A stretch of DNA of 64,000 nucleotides from Aromatoleum petrolei (lineage in GTDB: Bacteria; Pseudomonadota; Gammaproteobacteria; Burkholderiales; Rhodocyclaceae). The stretch covers positions 248,001 to 312,000 of the forward strand of contig NZ_CP059560.1 of the NCBI RefSeq assembly GCF_017894385.1, read 5' to 3'. The notes under the pieces are model-generated. The model worked only from the letters and a program-made list of their open reading frames with translations, did not search any database and was not told the origin of the DNA. The translations under genes were made by a program, and so were the position numbers. This document shows positions 27,400 through 36,402 of the stretch, piece by piece (the stretch's first letter is position 1; each line of letters starts with the position of its first letter).

Positions 27400-27884
27400 T
27401 CGCGCTTCGCTTGTCCTTACTGACTCATGACAGTCGCGCGTTGGAACGAATCCTAAGGGAGTGTCCCGGGTCGGAATGTCGGCGTGTTCCCGACCTCTTG
27501 TAGGAATTTTCTGATTGCGTGCCGCGGAAGGACGGTAGGCGCGGAACGCCTTATGCAGCAAGCAAACGATGCTCGCACACAAGTGCTCGTGATACAGACA
27601 CGTTCACCTTGAGAAGCATCTTTTGGATCAGAAGACGCAATAGCCGACGACGCCATCCCGACTCCCCGGACGAGGGAGCCGAGCGTGGGCCACGGGCGGC
27701 CGGGCGTTACCCCGGCTGCTATGTCCGCATTACTGTGTCGGGCGATATCTTCCGACCATACGCTGGCGAGTAATGCGCACCTTCACACCTGCGGCGCTAC
27801 GCGCGGGGCAGGCGCCCGTGGAAACGTGATTTTGCGCCGATCGTGGCGAGGATGGGGCGACGACCAGATCGGTATCTCGACGGG

Positions 27885-28235
27885 CTACAGGGACAGGAGC
27901 CACTCGATCAGGTTCTCGATATCTTCGCGCGGGGCCGTGAGGATCTTGTGGCTCTCCTCGTGTCCATCCGGAAACTTCACCTGGCGTCCGGACGTGAGAT
28001 GGTGGAGCAGCGAAGCCTGCGCGTCCTCCTTCTCCCGGTACTTCGCCGCGACCTCGCGATAGGCCGGCCCATCCTTGCGCTTGTCGATGGCGTGGCACTT
28101 GAAACAGGAGTTCTGGCGCGCGAAGGTTTGGGCTGCGGCCGCATCCATAGCGCGGGCCGACCCCGACGCGACGACCAGGGAGGCTGCCGCGACGGCGGCG
28201 AGAATCCTCCTTCCGGGGGGACGTGAATCAATCAT
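27885..28235 (-). CDS. Small monoheme c-type cytochrome
   Basis: A 116-residue exported protein with a signal peptide to about residue 29 (ending ASGSARA) and one haem-binding motif, CFKCH at 44-48, as in class I cytochromes c. After the haem motif there is no methionine at all in the protein; a histidine-rich stretch (KFPDGHEESHKIL) sits where the usual Met-bearing loop would be, so the sixth ligand is probably not Met. It lies 37 nt downstream of the diheme cytochrome gene and likely shares its transcript. It should shuttle electrons in the periplasm; its partner is not evident. Confidence 0.85.
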   Translation of the reverse strand: MIDSRPPGRRILAAVAAASLVVASGSARAMDAAAAQTFARQNSCFKCHAIDKRKDGPAYREVAAKYREKEDAQASLLHHLTSGRQVKFPDGHEESHKILTAPREDIENLIEWLLSL

Positions 28236-28272
28236 TCAGGCCAACAGTGAAAGCCGCCGGCAAATGCCGCCG

Positions 28273-28854
28273 CTACTTCTTGTATTGATCCTGGCTCGCG
28301 AAGAAATGCGCAACCGCGGCCAGTTCGTCGGCCGTCAGCCCCCGGAACGCATCGTCCATGAGGAAGACGAACTTGCGCTTGCCCGACACGAACGCCTTCG
28401 TTTGCTCGATCAGGTAGTCGAGATCCTGGCCAGCCATCAGCGGCGCATCGTGATCGGACTGGCGGCCGGCATCCGGGTGGCACTCGGAACAACGCTTGTT
28501 GTGAATGCCCTGTCCTTGCGCGACCTTCTGCGAATCGACCGCCTGGGCTGGGCGCTGCCCGGTGCTCTGGGCGTAGAACTGCGCCACAGCCGCAATGTTC
28601 GCCGCCGACCACGTCTTCGGCACGTGGTTCGCGACGCCGGTGGCACGATCGCCATTAGCGAGGCCGGCAATTTCCTGCTCCAGGTAGTCCGCCAGCTGGC
28701 CGTTGAGGTGCGGCGTCTTCGGCGCCCCGCTGACCCCTGCCGGTCCGTGGCATTCCGCACACGGCGTGGTCAAGGATTGAACATCGGGCGTCGCGGCAAA
28801 TACCGTGCTAGTGAACAGGGCACTGAACGCGACAGCAACGATGTGGGTGCGCAT
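28273..28854 (-). CDS. Diheme cytochrome c (c4-like)
   Basis: A 193-residue periplasmic protein with a signal peptide (cleavage near AVFA/A, residue 20-21) and two haem sites, CAECH at 32-36 and CSECH at 122-126, each followed by an all-helical cytochrome domain, as in cytochrome c4. The first domain has no methionine between residues 37 and 100; the second has Met in VFLMDDAF. GGAAGGTCC precedes the ATG. It probably delivers electrons to a terminal oxidase. Encoded just upstream of the monoheme cytochrome and 238 nt from the aldehyde dehydrogenase gene, on the same strand as both. Confidence 0.87.
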   Translation of the reverse strand: MRTHIVAVAFSALFTSTVFAATPDVQSLTTPCAECHGPAGVSGAPKTPHLNGQLADYLEQEIAGLANGDRATGVANHVPKTWSAANIAAVAQFYAQSTGQRPAQAVDSQKVAQGQGIHNKRCSECHPDAGRQSDHDAPLMAGQDLDYLIEQTKAFVSGKRKFVFLMDDAFRGLTADELAAVAHFFASQDQYKK

Positions 28855-29092
28855 GGACCTTCCTTCCGGGTTCGCAGTTGTATGGACGCGGAAGAGTATA
28901 AGCGATAGTCGTTGGCAGCCTGGGATCGCACGCGGCTCGGTTCGGGGAGAAGCGCACCCGCTCCTGCCCAGAGAGCCGTGCTCATTATCCCAGCCCGACG
29001 ATGGGCGACGAGTTGCAGGAAGCAGTCGAACGCTCGCGGGGCAGTGCGGGCCGCCGTCATCGGACGGCAGCCCCCGGGGAAGCTTTCGACGA

Positions 29093-30517
29093 TCAGGCTT
29101 TCATGATCTTAAGCGTCTGGATCGACGTGTATTCCTCCAGGCCGTAACGACCGAACTCGACACCCAGCCCCGACTGCTTCACGCCGCCGAAAGGTGCGTC
29201 GGGCTGAACCGCGCCGTGTTCGTTGATCCACGCCGTGCCGCACTCCAGTTGCAGCGCGAGCTCGGCGGCTTTCTTGCGGTCGTTCGACCACACCGAGCCA
29301 CCGAGGCCGTTTTCGTTGTCATTGGCGCGGGTCAGCACCGCATCGACGTCCGAGTAGCGGATCACCGGCAGCACCGGCCCGAACTGCTCTTCATCGACGA
29401 CGCGCATGCCGTCCTTCGCATCGGCGATCACCGTCGGCTCGTAGAAATAGCCCTTCCCGGGTCGCGCCTTGCCGCCCGACAGGATCCGCGCACCGTTCGC
29501 GCGTGCGTCCTCGACCAATTCGTGCACGAAGTCGAGCTGGGCCTTGTTCTGCACCGGGCCGAGCTGCGTGCCTTCGACCAGACCGTCGCCGACGACCGTA
29601 TCGCGTGCAAGACGCGCGAGCTCCTCGACGACTTCGTCGTAGATGGAGTCATGCACGTACAGGCGCTTGAGGCAGGCGCAGGTCTGACCGTTATTGTGGA
29701 AACCGACGCCGAAGAGCTTGGGCGCAACCGCCTTCGGATCGACATCGGGCAGCACGATTCCCGCGTCGTTGCCACCGAGCTCCAGCGTGAGCCGCTTCAG
29801 GTTGCCCGCGGCGTTCTGCATGATGGTCTTGCCGGTCGGCGTGGAGCCGGTGAACACGATCTTGTTGATGTCGGGATGCTTGGCGATCGCCGAGCCGACC
29901 CCGCTCTCGCCGGTGACGATATTGAGCACGCCCGGCGGCAGGATACGGTTGGCGAGCTCGGCGAAGCGCAGCGTGGCAGTGGGTGTCAGGCCAGACGGTT
30001 TCATGACGACCGTGTTGCCCGCGCGCAGCGCCGGGATCACGTGCCAGATGGCGATCATCAGCGGCCAGTTCCACGGGGTGATCGACGCGACCACGCCCAG
30101 CGGCTTGCGATGGACTTCGATACGGGCGATGTCATCGTCCTGGATCACTTCGACCGGCAGATCCAGATCAGCGGTGACGTGCGTCCAGGCGATGGAACCC
30201 CCGACCTCCATGCCCGCGCCCACGCCGTTCAGGCCCCCGAGCGGCTTGCCACTCTCCTTGGTGACCAACTCCATCAGGGTTGGCATGTCCTCCTCGATCG
30301 CAGCGCCCAAGGCATGCAGCAAGTCCTTGCGACGCGCGTCCGGCGTGCGGCTCCAGTCATGAAACGCGGCACGTGCGGCTGCGACCGCCTGGTCCACGTG
30401 CCCGGCATTTCCGGCCTGCACGCACGCGAAGGCCTCGCCTGTCGCGGGATTGATGACCTCGAAGGTGCTGTCGGCCTTCACGGGCTGGCCGTTGATGATC
30501 ATGTCGAAAACTTGCAT
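29093..30517 (-). CDS. NAD(P)-dependent aldehyde dehydrogenase
   Basis: A 474-residue enzyme of the aldehyde dehydrogenase superfamily. It shows the oxyanion-fold SITPWNWPLMIAIWHV, the cofactor loop FTGSTPTGK, the catalytic glutamate in LELGGND and the nucleophilic cysteine in NNGQTCACLKR. AGGAGACACG precedes the ATG. The substrate is not fixed by sequence; the mix of features fits succinate-semialdehyde- or aliphatic/aromatic aldehyde-type enzymes. The neighbouring cytochromes and two-component system suggest a regulated alcohol or aldehyde oxidation unit, without direct proof. Confidence 0.88.
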   Translation of the reverse strand: MQVFDMIINGQPVKADSTFEVINPATGEAFACVQAGNAGHVDQAVAAARAAFHDWSRTPDARRKDLLHALGAAIEEDMPTLMELVTKESGKPLGGLNGVGAGMEVGGSIAWTHVTADLDLPVEVIQDDDIARIEVHRKPLGVVASITPWNWPLMIAIWHVIPALRAGNTVVMKPSGLTPTATLRFAELANRILPPGVLNIVTGESGVGSAIAKHPDINKIVFTGSTPTGKTIMQNAAGNLKRLTLELGGNDAGIVLPDVDPKAVAPKLFGVGFHNNGQTCACLKRLYVHDSIYDEVVEELARLARDTVVGDGLVEGTQLGPVQNKAQLDFVHELVEDARANGARILSGGKARPGKGYFYEPTVIADAKDGMRVVDEEQFGPVLPVIRYSDVDAVLTRANDNENGLGGSVWSNDRKKAAELALQLECGTAWINEHGAVQPDAPFGGVKQSGLGVEFGRYGLEEYTSIQTLKIMKA

Positions 30518-30593
30518 CGTGTCTCCTCTTGTCGATATGAGCGCGACTCGCCCCGCCCTTCATGGCAGGACGAGGCGGACGCTGAAACGACAA

Positions 30594-30623
30594 GCTAACG
30601 GGACGAGGCGCTGCCCCGTTAGC
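30594..30623. promoter_or_regulatory. Perfect 9-bp inverted repeat upstream of the aldehyde dehydrogenase
   Basis: GCTAACGGG at 30594-30602 and CCCGTTAGC at 30615-30623 form a perfect stem with a 12-nt spacer, 77-106 nt upstream of the aldehyde dehydrogenase start and in the 318-nt gap before the response regulator stop. It could be an activator site or a stem-loop; no U-tract follows on either strand. A second weaker repeat (GGCAGC...GCTGCC) lies just beyond, at about 30630-30653. Nothing else was seen in 30518-30835. Confidence 0.4.
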
Positions 30624-30835
30624 CCAATTCGGCAGCGCGAACTTCGCTGCTGCCATTGCGGCTGCACGGCGCCGGCGCGCGAGGACAGGACGAGCTGCGA
30701 CGAGCCGGTGCCGACCGCCGCAGCGAGCGAGAGCCGGTCTGGGCGCTGTCGTGCTTCGAAGCTTGTGCCGCCGTCACGGCTTCCGAGCGTCAGGCCATCG
30801 GATTCGGCAACGAAGTGAAGTGTGCGCCTCGGGAC

Positions 30836-31468
30836 TCAATCCAGCAGGCCGTTGCGCATCGCGTACTGCACGAGCTCCGCATTGCTCGCGAGTCCGAGCT
30901 TCTCGAGGATGCGGACGCGGTAGGTGCTCACGGTCTTCACCGACAGGCACATCTGCACACCCACGTCAGTCAGCGACATCCCACGCACGATCTTCATCAT
31001 CACCTGCATCTCGCGCGCGGTGAGCTTCTCGTGCGGTGCGCCTTCGCGCGCCCGATCCATCTGCATCAGAAGGTTGGCAGCGCTACGGGGCGAGACGTAG
31101 CGCCCTCCCCCCACCACGTGCCGAATCGCGGTCAACAACTCCTGCGGCTCGACGTCCTTCGACAGGTAGGCGTTCGCACGCGCCCGAAGCGCAAGCACCG
31201 CGTACTGCTCCTCCGGATACATCGACAGCATGATGACGGGCAGTTCGGGACGCTCGGCGCGGATCGATTCGAGCGTGTCGAGGCCGCTGCGTCCCGCCAT
31301 GTTGATATCCATCAGCACGACGTCGAATTTTCCGCTGCGTATCTTCGCGAGCGCACCCGCCCCGTCGCTCGCCTCGTCCGCGACGTGGATGTCCGCCTCG
31401 TCCGAGAGCATCCGCCTCAGGCCGGAGCGGAAAATCGTATGATCATCAACGATCAGAAGTTCGATCAT
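30836..31468 (-). CDS. LuxR/NarL-family response regulator
   Basis: A 210-residue regulator: receiver domain with the acidic pair Asp8-Asp9, phospho-acceptor Asp54 (VVLMDINMAG), a Ser in MLSMYPEEQY and Lys in YLSKDVEPQE, followed by a LuxR helix-turn-helix (about 148-205, LTAREMQVMMKIVRGMSLTD and VKTVSTYRVRILEKLG). The ATG at 31468 lies within the end of the kinase gene, giving a 23-nt overlap. It likely controls genes nearby, such as the aldehyde dehydrogenase and cytochromes, but no target site was proven. Confidence 0.93.
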   Translation of the reverse strand: MIELLIVDDHTIFRSGLRRMLSDEADIHVADEASDGAGALAKIRSGKFDVVLMDINMAGRSGLDTLESIRAERPELPVIMLSMYPEEQYAVLALRARANAYLSKDVEPQELLTAIRHVVGGGRYVSPRSAANLLMQMDRAREGAPHEKLTAREMQVMMKIVRGMSLTDVGVQMCLSVKTVSTYRVRILEKLGLASNAELVQYAMRNGLLD

Positions 31469-32573
31469 TGCTCCGTCGTCCCATATAACCCGGCACTGCC
31501 AAAAGCACGACTGTTCCCCCTCCGGCGCGCGCATGCACGTACAGCGAACCGCCAATATTGCGCGCGCGTTCGGCCATGCTCAACATTCCGATCGACCCCT
31601 CGCGCATCGAAGGCCGATCGATCCCCTTCCCATCGTCGCGGACCTGCATCTCGAAGCGCCCGTCCCGGCTGCGCACCCGCACTTCCACCGTTTCCGCCTG
31701 CGCGTGGCGCCCGATATTCGTCAATGCCTCCTGGAACACGCGGAAGCACTGCGTCGCGGCTTCCGCCGAGAGCTCAGGTTCCCCGCCTTCCACGGTGAAT
31801 CCGACCAGGACCTCGTTGCGCCGCCCGAAGGCCTGCAACTCGCTGCGGATCGCCGCTACCAAGCCAAGCGTGTCGAGCATCCGCGGGCGAAGTTCGTCGG
31901 AAATCTGGCGCGCGGTGTCGATGGTGTCCTGGATCAGCGGCAGAAGCTCCTCGGTGATCTCGTGGATTTCTGCCAATGCGGGGTCGGTCGAGCGGCGCTG
32001 GATGCGGAAGACATCGAGCTTGATCGAACTGAGCATCCCGCCCAGCACGTCATGCACCTCGCGCGCCAGTTGCCCGCGCAACTCTTCCCTCGATCTGTTC
32101 AGATAGGACGCCAGCTCCCTCAACCGTCGGCGCGACCGGTGCAGGTCGAGGTCCCGTCGCACGCGGTCGCTGACATCGATCACGACCCCTGCCAGTGCCG
32201 GCCGCCCATGATAGTCAACCCGCGAACCATGGACCTCGATATGCACGACATGCCCGTCCCGGTGTCGGCAGCGGGTGAAATAGCGGATTGACGGCACACC
32301 CTCATACACACGCAGCCGGTAGTACTCCATCGCCTCGCCCACGAAGTCCGGCAGAACGAGTTCGCGAATCGACGTGCCGACGAATTCTTCCTGCGTATAG
32401 CCGAACATCGCAGCGAAGGTCGAGTTCACGTACTGGAAGCGTTCATCGAACACCAGGTACACACCCGCGAGCGACTGCTCGATGATGCCCTGAAAGGGAA
32501 TGTCGCGGAATTCGATCTCGGGGCGATCGGGGAGCGCCGAAGGAGTGTCCGTGGGAGGCGTGGGGTGGTCCAT
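31446..32573 (-). CDS. PAS-domain histidine kinase (HisKA_3 type)
   Basis: A 375-residue soluble sensor kinase. Residues about 25-140 are a PAS domain (GIIEQSLAGVYLVFDERFQY, FGYTQEEFVG) with its PAC tail. Residues about 160-230 hold the dimerisation/phosphorylation helix with His174 in REVHDVLGGMLSS, and the C-terminus is an HATPase_c domain (EALTNIGRHAQA, DDGKGID, GSIGMLSMAERARNIGG). No membrane segment is visible, so it probably senses an internal signal. It is the cognate kinase of the overlapping response regulator. The upstream region has only a weak ribosome binding site. Confidence 0.92.
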   Translation of the reverse strand: MDHPTPPTDTPSALPDRPEIEFRDIPFQGIIEQSLAGVYLVFDERFQYVNSTFAAMFGYTQEEFVGTSIRELVLPDFVGEAMEYYRLRVYEGVPSIRYFTRCRHRDGHVVHIEVHGSRVDYHGRPALAGVVIDVSDRVRRDLDLHRSRRRLRELASYLNRSREELRGQLAREVHDVLGGMLSSIKLDVFRIQRRSTDPALAEIHEITEELLPLIQDTIDTARQISDELRPRMLDTLGLVAAIRSELQAFGRRNEVLVGFTVEGGEPELSAEAATQCFRVFQEALTNIGRHAQAETVEVRVRSRDGRFEMQVRDDGKGIDRPSMREGSIGMLSMAERARNIGGSLYVHARAGGGTVVLLAVPGYMGRRSNDRTSDR

Positions 32574-32686
32574 GGGTTATCCAAACATTTCCTGCGGACG
32601 GACGTCAATGGATCCATGCACCAAGCCCAGGGCTTCCGCAGCTAGCCACTCATTATTCTTGGTCTTCATGAATCGCCCCTGGTTTC

Positions 32687-32782
32687 CTAGACGGTCTCGT
32701 TCTTCAAAAAATGCTGCCGCTCGAACTCTACCGGCGAGAACTGATCGGTGAAACCGCGGCGTCGTTGCGGCTTGTAGATCAT
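32687..32782 (-). pseudogene. C-terminal remnant of an IS3-family transposase
   Basis: About 31 codons read MIYKPQRRRGFTDQFSPVEF then ERQHFLKNETV and a stop, closely resembling the end of IS3-family OrfB proteins (YNPKRRHG...LSPVEFE). Nothing upstream in the same or other frames continues the transposase, so only the tail survives. The 450-nt gap 32574-33023 between the histidine kinase and the sigma-54 activator holds this remnant and no other gene. Confidence 0.6.
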
Positions 32783-33023
32783 GCGTGTGGATGTAGGTGA
32801 TGTCGTGCTGGAGATGCGGACGAAAACTTGGACTATTGAGGAGATCATCCATGAATTCGTCCGCACCTCCCAGGGGGCAAAATTCGACTCACGCGGACAT
32901 CCTGCCACCATCCGGCGCCATCGGCCGGAGCGGGGGGCGAACGCAGCCGCTGCGAGAGCGTGCGCCCCGTAGCGTCTTACACGCCCGGATGGGTCCAGCC
33001 TACGCCGCTTCACTCCCCGTCAT

Positions 33024-34385
33024 CTACTTGCCCTCGTCAGCCAGCGCGCGCAAGCGTCGATACAACGTGCGCTCGCTAAGCCCGAGCTTCTGCGCGAGCT
33101 CCTGGCGATTGCCGCGGTGCGCCTTCAGCGCACCCATCAACAGCTCCCGCTCAATCTTTCGAATATCGATGCTCCCCCGGTCGCCCCCGGTTTCTCCCCG
33201 GGAAGTGACAGGCAGGTGGTCTCGTGACCGAGACTCGCCCATCCCTCGGAACTCGGCGGGAAGATCCTCGGGTTCGACCCGCTTGCCGTCGCACATCAGG
33301 CTCGCGCGCTCGAGCACGTTGCGAAGCTCGCGAACGTTGCCGGGAAACGGATAGGTGGAGAGTAGTTCCATTGCGGCATCGGACACCGTGACGCCCTGCT
33401 GCGGTGCCACCCGCTCGAGCAGCGACGTAACGAGGAGCGGCAGATCCTCGGGTCGTTCGCGCAGGGGCGGCACGTGGATCGGAAAGGTGTTGATGCGGTA
33501 ATAGAGATCCTGCCGGAAACGTCCGTCGCGGATCATTTCCTGCAGGGGGCGGTGCGTTGCCGACACCAGCCGGATGTCGGCGTGCTGCAACTCGGTGGAG
33601 CCGACGCGGCGATAGGTTCCGGTCTCCAGCAGGCGAAGCAGCTTCACCTGCATGCTCAGCGGGATGTCGCCGACTTCGTCGAGAAAGAGCGTGCCGCCGC
33701 TGGCCGCCTCGACGAGCCCGGCCTTTCGCGAGACGGCTCCCGTGAAGGCCCCGCGTTCGTGGCCGAAGAGCTCGCTCTCGAAGAGCGTCTCCGTCAGGCC
33801 CGAGCAGTCGACGACAACGAAGGGATGTTCTGCCCTGCGACTCGCCTCGTGGACCGCAGCGGCGACGAGTTCCTTCCCGGTACCCGATTCCCCTTGCAGG
33901 AGGACGCTGGCATTCGAAGGAGCCACGCGGGCGACGAGCTCCAGCATGCGCTGGAAAGCTGGGCTGCGCCCGATCAGGCCGGAGCGGCCCGAGACGCCGC
34001 GGGCGACATGCAGCGGCTCTGTCTTCTCGACGAACCAGACGATCTCGCCGCTCGCATCGCGCAGCGGCGACAGCTCGATGTTCACGTACTCCTCGCCACG
34101 CGAAGTGTGATGCAGGTGCAGCACGCGCTCCCGATGCCCCGACGCAAGACTCATCGCGAGCGGGCAGGATTCGCCCGCCTGCTCGCACGGGACGGTGTAG
34201 TGGTGGGACACCTCGTAGCAGCGCCGCCCCACGACTTGCCGGCGATCGGGAAACGCCTCGCGGTAGGCGGCGTTCGCGGCCGCGATCCGGTAATTCCGGT
34301 CGAACACGATATGCGGCTCGGACAGACTCTCCAGAAAGGAGACCAGCTCCGGCAGGGGACGCACAGCATGTGGCATGACTGCCAT
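33024..34385 (-). CDS. PAS-containing sigma-54-dependent activator
   Basis: A 453-residue regulator. Residues about 10-125 form a PAS domain with three cysteines and histidines ([20 protein letters not shown], then CPLAMS). The AAA+ domain (about 135-370) has Walker A GESGTGKE at 165-172 and the sigma-54-contacting GAFTGA at 212-217. The C-terminal Fis-type helix-turn-helix is [20 protein letters not shown]. It activates sigma-54 RNA polymerase from a distal site. It is divergent from cydPAB, whose upstream region has a possible -24/-12 promoter, so cytochrome bd is an obvious candidate target. ATG 34376 is an alternative start. Confidence 0.93.
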   Translation of the reverse strand: MAVMPHAVRPLPELVSFLESLSEPHIVFDRNYRIAAANAAYREAFPDRRQVVGRRCYEVSHHYTVPCEQAGESCPLAMSLASGHRERVLHLHHTSRGEEYVNIELSPLRDASGEIVWFVEKTEPLHVARGVSGRSGLIGRSPAFQRMLELVARVAPSNASVLLQGESGTGKELVAAAVHEASRRAEHPFVVVDCSGLTETLFESELFGHERGAFTGAVSRKAGLVEAASGGTLFLDEVGDIPLSMQVKLLRLLETGTYRRVGSTELQHADIRLVSATHRPLQEMIRDGRFRQDLYYRINTFPIHVPPLRERPEDLPLLVTSLLERVAPQQGVTVSDAAMELLSTYPFPGNVRELRNVLERASLMCDGKRVEPEDLPAEFRGMGESRSRDHLPVTSRGETGGDRGSIDIRKIERELLMGALKAHRGNRQELAQKLGLSERTLYRRLRALADEGK

Positions 34386-34467
34386 CCTGACAGCTTCTAG
34401 ATCGGCTTAGTCTGCCGTTATGGCAGCACCGAGGTCAACCTAATCCTGCCGCCCCCACGGCAAATCC

Positions 34468-34481
34468 TTGATCCACATCAA
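34468..34481. promoter_or_regulatory. Perfect FNR/ANR-type box upstream of cyd
   Basis: TTGATCCACATCAA matches the FNR/ANR consensus TTGAT-N4-ATCAA exactly and is extended by flanking CC/GG to an 18-nt dyad (34466-34483). It ends 74 nt before the cydP start codon and 82 nt from the divergent sigma-54 activator start. ANR/FNR control of cytochrome bd at low oxygen is well established in proteobacteria, so this is the likely oxygen switch here. Confidence 0.75.
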
Positions 34482-34502
34482 GGTATGGCTCGTTTTACCT
34501 TC

Positions 34503-34518
34503 TGGCACGTTTCTTGGT
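34503..34518 (+). promoter_or_regulatory. Possible sigma-54 promoter before cydP
   Basis: TGGCACGTTTCTTGGT resembles the -24/-12 consensus TGGCACG-N4-TTGCW: the -24 part is exact, but the -12 part has TTGGT, so the strongly conserved C is replaced. It points toward cydPABX, with the divergent gene encoding a sigma-54 activator. The mismatch keeps this tentative; an FNR-dependent sigma-70 promoter would serve as well. Confidence 0.35.
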
Positions 34519-34555
34519 TTCTACCATTCCAAATGGACATGGAGAAACCGATGTC

Positions 34556-34771
34556 ATGACTCCAGAAGACCGCGGCCTGCGCCGCGAACTCGTTCTTGTC
34601 ATTGCCCTGAAACTCGCATTGCTGACCGCGCTGTGGTGGTTCGCCCTGCGCGACGTACAGGTCGAGGTCGATCCGCCGGCCGCCGCGGCCCGGTTCATCG
34701 CTCCGCACCCTGCGGACAGCGCGGATGCCCTCCGCACACCCCAACCGCCTGGAGATAAACATGCTCAGTGA
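34556..34771 (+). CDS. cydP: CydP-like small cytochrome oxidase subunit
   Basis: A 71-residue protein from the ATG at 34556 (GGAGAAACC upstream; an in-frame ATG at 34514 lacks one). It has a basic start ([12 protein letters not shown]), one membrane span ([20 protein letters not shown]) and a periplasmic tail with APHPAD. This matches the small CydP-type proteins found directly before cydA in beta- and gammaproteobacteria. Its 3' end overlaps cydA by 11 nt, which suggests coupled translation. Its exact role in the oxidase is not well defined. Confidence 0.75.
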   Translation: MTPEDRGLRRELVLVIALKLALLTALWWFALRDVQVEVDPPAAAARFIAPHPADSADALRTPQPPGDKHAQ

Positions 34772-36392
34772 GCAACTGGTCGACCTGTCGCGCCTGCAGT
34801 TCGCGGCGACAGCGATGTACCACTTCCTCTTCGTGCCGCTCACCCTCGGCATGGTCTGGATGCTGGTCATCATGGAGAGCGTGTATGTCATGACCGGGAA
34901 GGTCATCTACAAGGACATGACGCGTTTCTGGGGCAAGCTCTTCGGCATCAATTTCGCCCTCGGCGTGACGACCGGTATCACCCTGGAATTCCAGTTCGGC
35001 ACGAACTGGGCCTACTACTCGCATTACGTCGGCGACATCTTCGGCGCGCCGCTCGCGATCGAGGGCCTGATGGCGTTCTTTCTCGAGTCCACCTTCATCG
35101 GGCTCTTCTTCTTCGGCTGGGACCGCCTCCCGCGCCGCCAGCACCTGCTGGTGACGATCCTGATGGCCGTCGGCACGAACCTCTCCGCGCTGTGGATCCT
35201 GATTGCCAACGGGTGGATGCAGAACCCGGTCGGCGCCGAATTCAACTTTCAGACGATGCGCATGGAACTGACCGATTTCTGGGCCGTTTTCTTCAACCCT
35301 GTGGCCCAGGGCAAGTTCGTCCATACCGTTTCGGCGGGCTATGTCACGGGCGCGATGTTCGTGCTGTCGATCTCGGCCTGGTATCTCCTGCGCGGGCGTG
35401 ACGTCGAGTTCGCGAAACGCAGCTTCCGCATCGCCGCGGCGTTCGGGTTCGCGTCCGTGTGCTCCGTGATCGTGCTGGGCGACGAATCCGGCTATTCGAT
35501 CGGTGAGGCGCAGCAGACCAAGCTCGCGGCGATGGAGGCGATGTGGGACACCGAGCCGGCGCCTGCGAGCTTCAATCTCATCGCGCTTCCGAATGAAGCG
35601 CAATTGAAGAACGACTTCGCCATTCACATTCCCTGGGTGATGGGCCTCATCGGAACCCGCTCGCTCGACAAGGAATTGCCGGGACTGAAGCAGATCCTGG
35701 CACACAACCGGGAACGGGTGGTCACGGGCATCGAGGCGGTGAAACTGCTCGAGCACCTGCGTAAGACGCCCGGCGACCCGAACGCGCGGGCAGCCTTCGA
35801 CAAGGTGAAGCAGGACCTGGGTTTCGGCCTGTTGCTGCGCAAGTACGTATCCTCGATGGATCAGGTCACGCCCGAACTTATCGACCGTGCAGCACGCGAC
35901 ACGCTGCCGAAGGTGACCCCGCTGTTCTGGACCTTCCGCGTGATGGTCGCGCTCGGCTTCGCGATGCTGGTGCTCTTCGGCCTCGCGCTGTGGCACTCGG
36001 TGAAGGGCGATTTCGCCGAACGCCGGGGCCTCCTGAGATGGGCGCTGATCTTCCTGCCCGTGCCCTGGCTCGCGTGCGAGATGGGGTGGTTCGTGGCGGA
36101 GTACGGCCGGCAGCCCTGGACGATCTTCGGCGTGCTGCCCACGCACCTATCGGTATCGACCCTGACGGTGGAGAGCCTGTACGGCTCGCTGGCCGGCTTT
36201 GTCGGCTTCTACACGCTGCTGCTCGTCGTCGAGATGTACCTGATGGTGAAGTTCGCGCGCATGGGACCCAGCAGCTTGGGGACCGGCCGCTATTACGGCG
36301 AATCCGAACGTTCCACCGACGAAGGACCGCTCTCGCCGGCGGTGATCCCTGCACCGATTGCAGACAAAGCCCCAATCAAAGCCCCCCAGTGA
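34761..36392 (+). CDS. cydA: Cytochrome bd ubiquinol oxidase subunit I
   Basis: A 543-residue membrane protein carrying the quinol site and all three haems. The ligands are visible: His21 ([10 protein letters not shown]), His188 ([11 protein letters not shown]) and Met441 ([15 protein letters not shown]). The Q-loop (about 250-380) keeps the quinol-binding Lys254 and Glu259 ([10 protein letters not shown]) and is of the long type found in E. coli CydA. GGAGATAAAC precedes the ATG. It reduces O2 to water with very high oxygen affinity. The end ([17 protein letters not shown]) is a flexible tail. Confidence 0.97.
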   Translation: MLSEQLVDLSRLQFAATAMYHFLFVPLTLGMVWMLVIMESVYVMTGKVIYKDMTRFWGKLFGINFALGVTTGITLEFQFGTNWAYYSHYVGDIFGAPLAIEGLMAFFLESTFIGLFFFGWDRLPRRQHLLVTILMAVGTNLSALWILIANGWMQNPVGAEFNFQTMRMELTDFWAVFFNPVAQGKFVHTVSAGYVTGAMFVLSISAWYLLRGRDVEFAKRSFRIAAAFGFASVCSVIVLGDESGYSIGEAQQTKLAAMEAMWDTEPAPASFNLIALPNEAQLKNDFAIHIPWVMGLIGTRSLDKELPGLKQILAHNRERVVTGIEAVKLLEHLRKTPGDPNARAAFDKVKQDLGFGLLLRKYVSSMDQVTPELIDRAARDTLPKVTPLFWTFRVMVALGFAMLVLFGLALWHSVKGDFAERRGLLRWALIFLPVPWLACEMGWFVAEYGRQPWTIFGVLPTHLSVSTLTVESLYGSLAGFVGFYTLLLVVEMYLMVKFARMGPSSLGTGRYYGESERSTDEGPLSPAVIPAPIADKAPIKAPQ

Positions 36393-36402
36393 GGAGACAG
36401 AA

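Noticed and set aside
27469-27495. Intrinsic terminator near GGTCGGAA...TTCCCGACC
   Set aside because: The stem is imperfect with a bulge and no U-tract follows on either strand, so it is noted only as an imperfect dyad.
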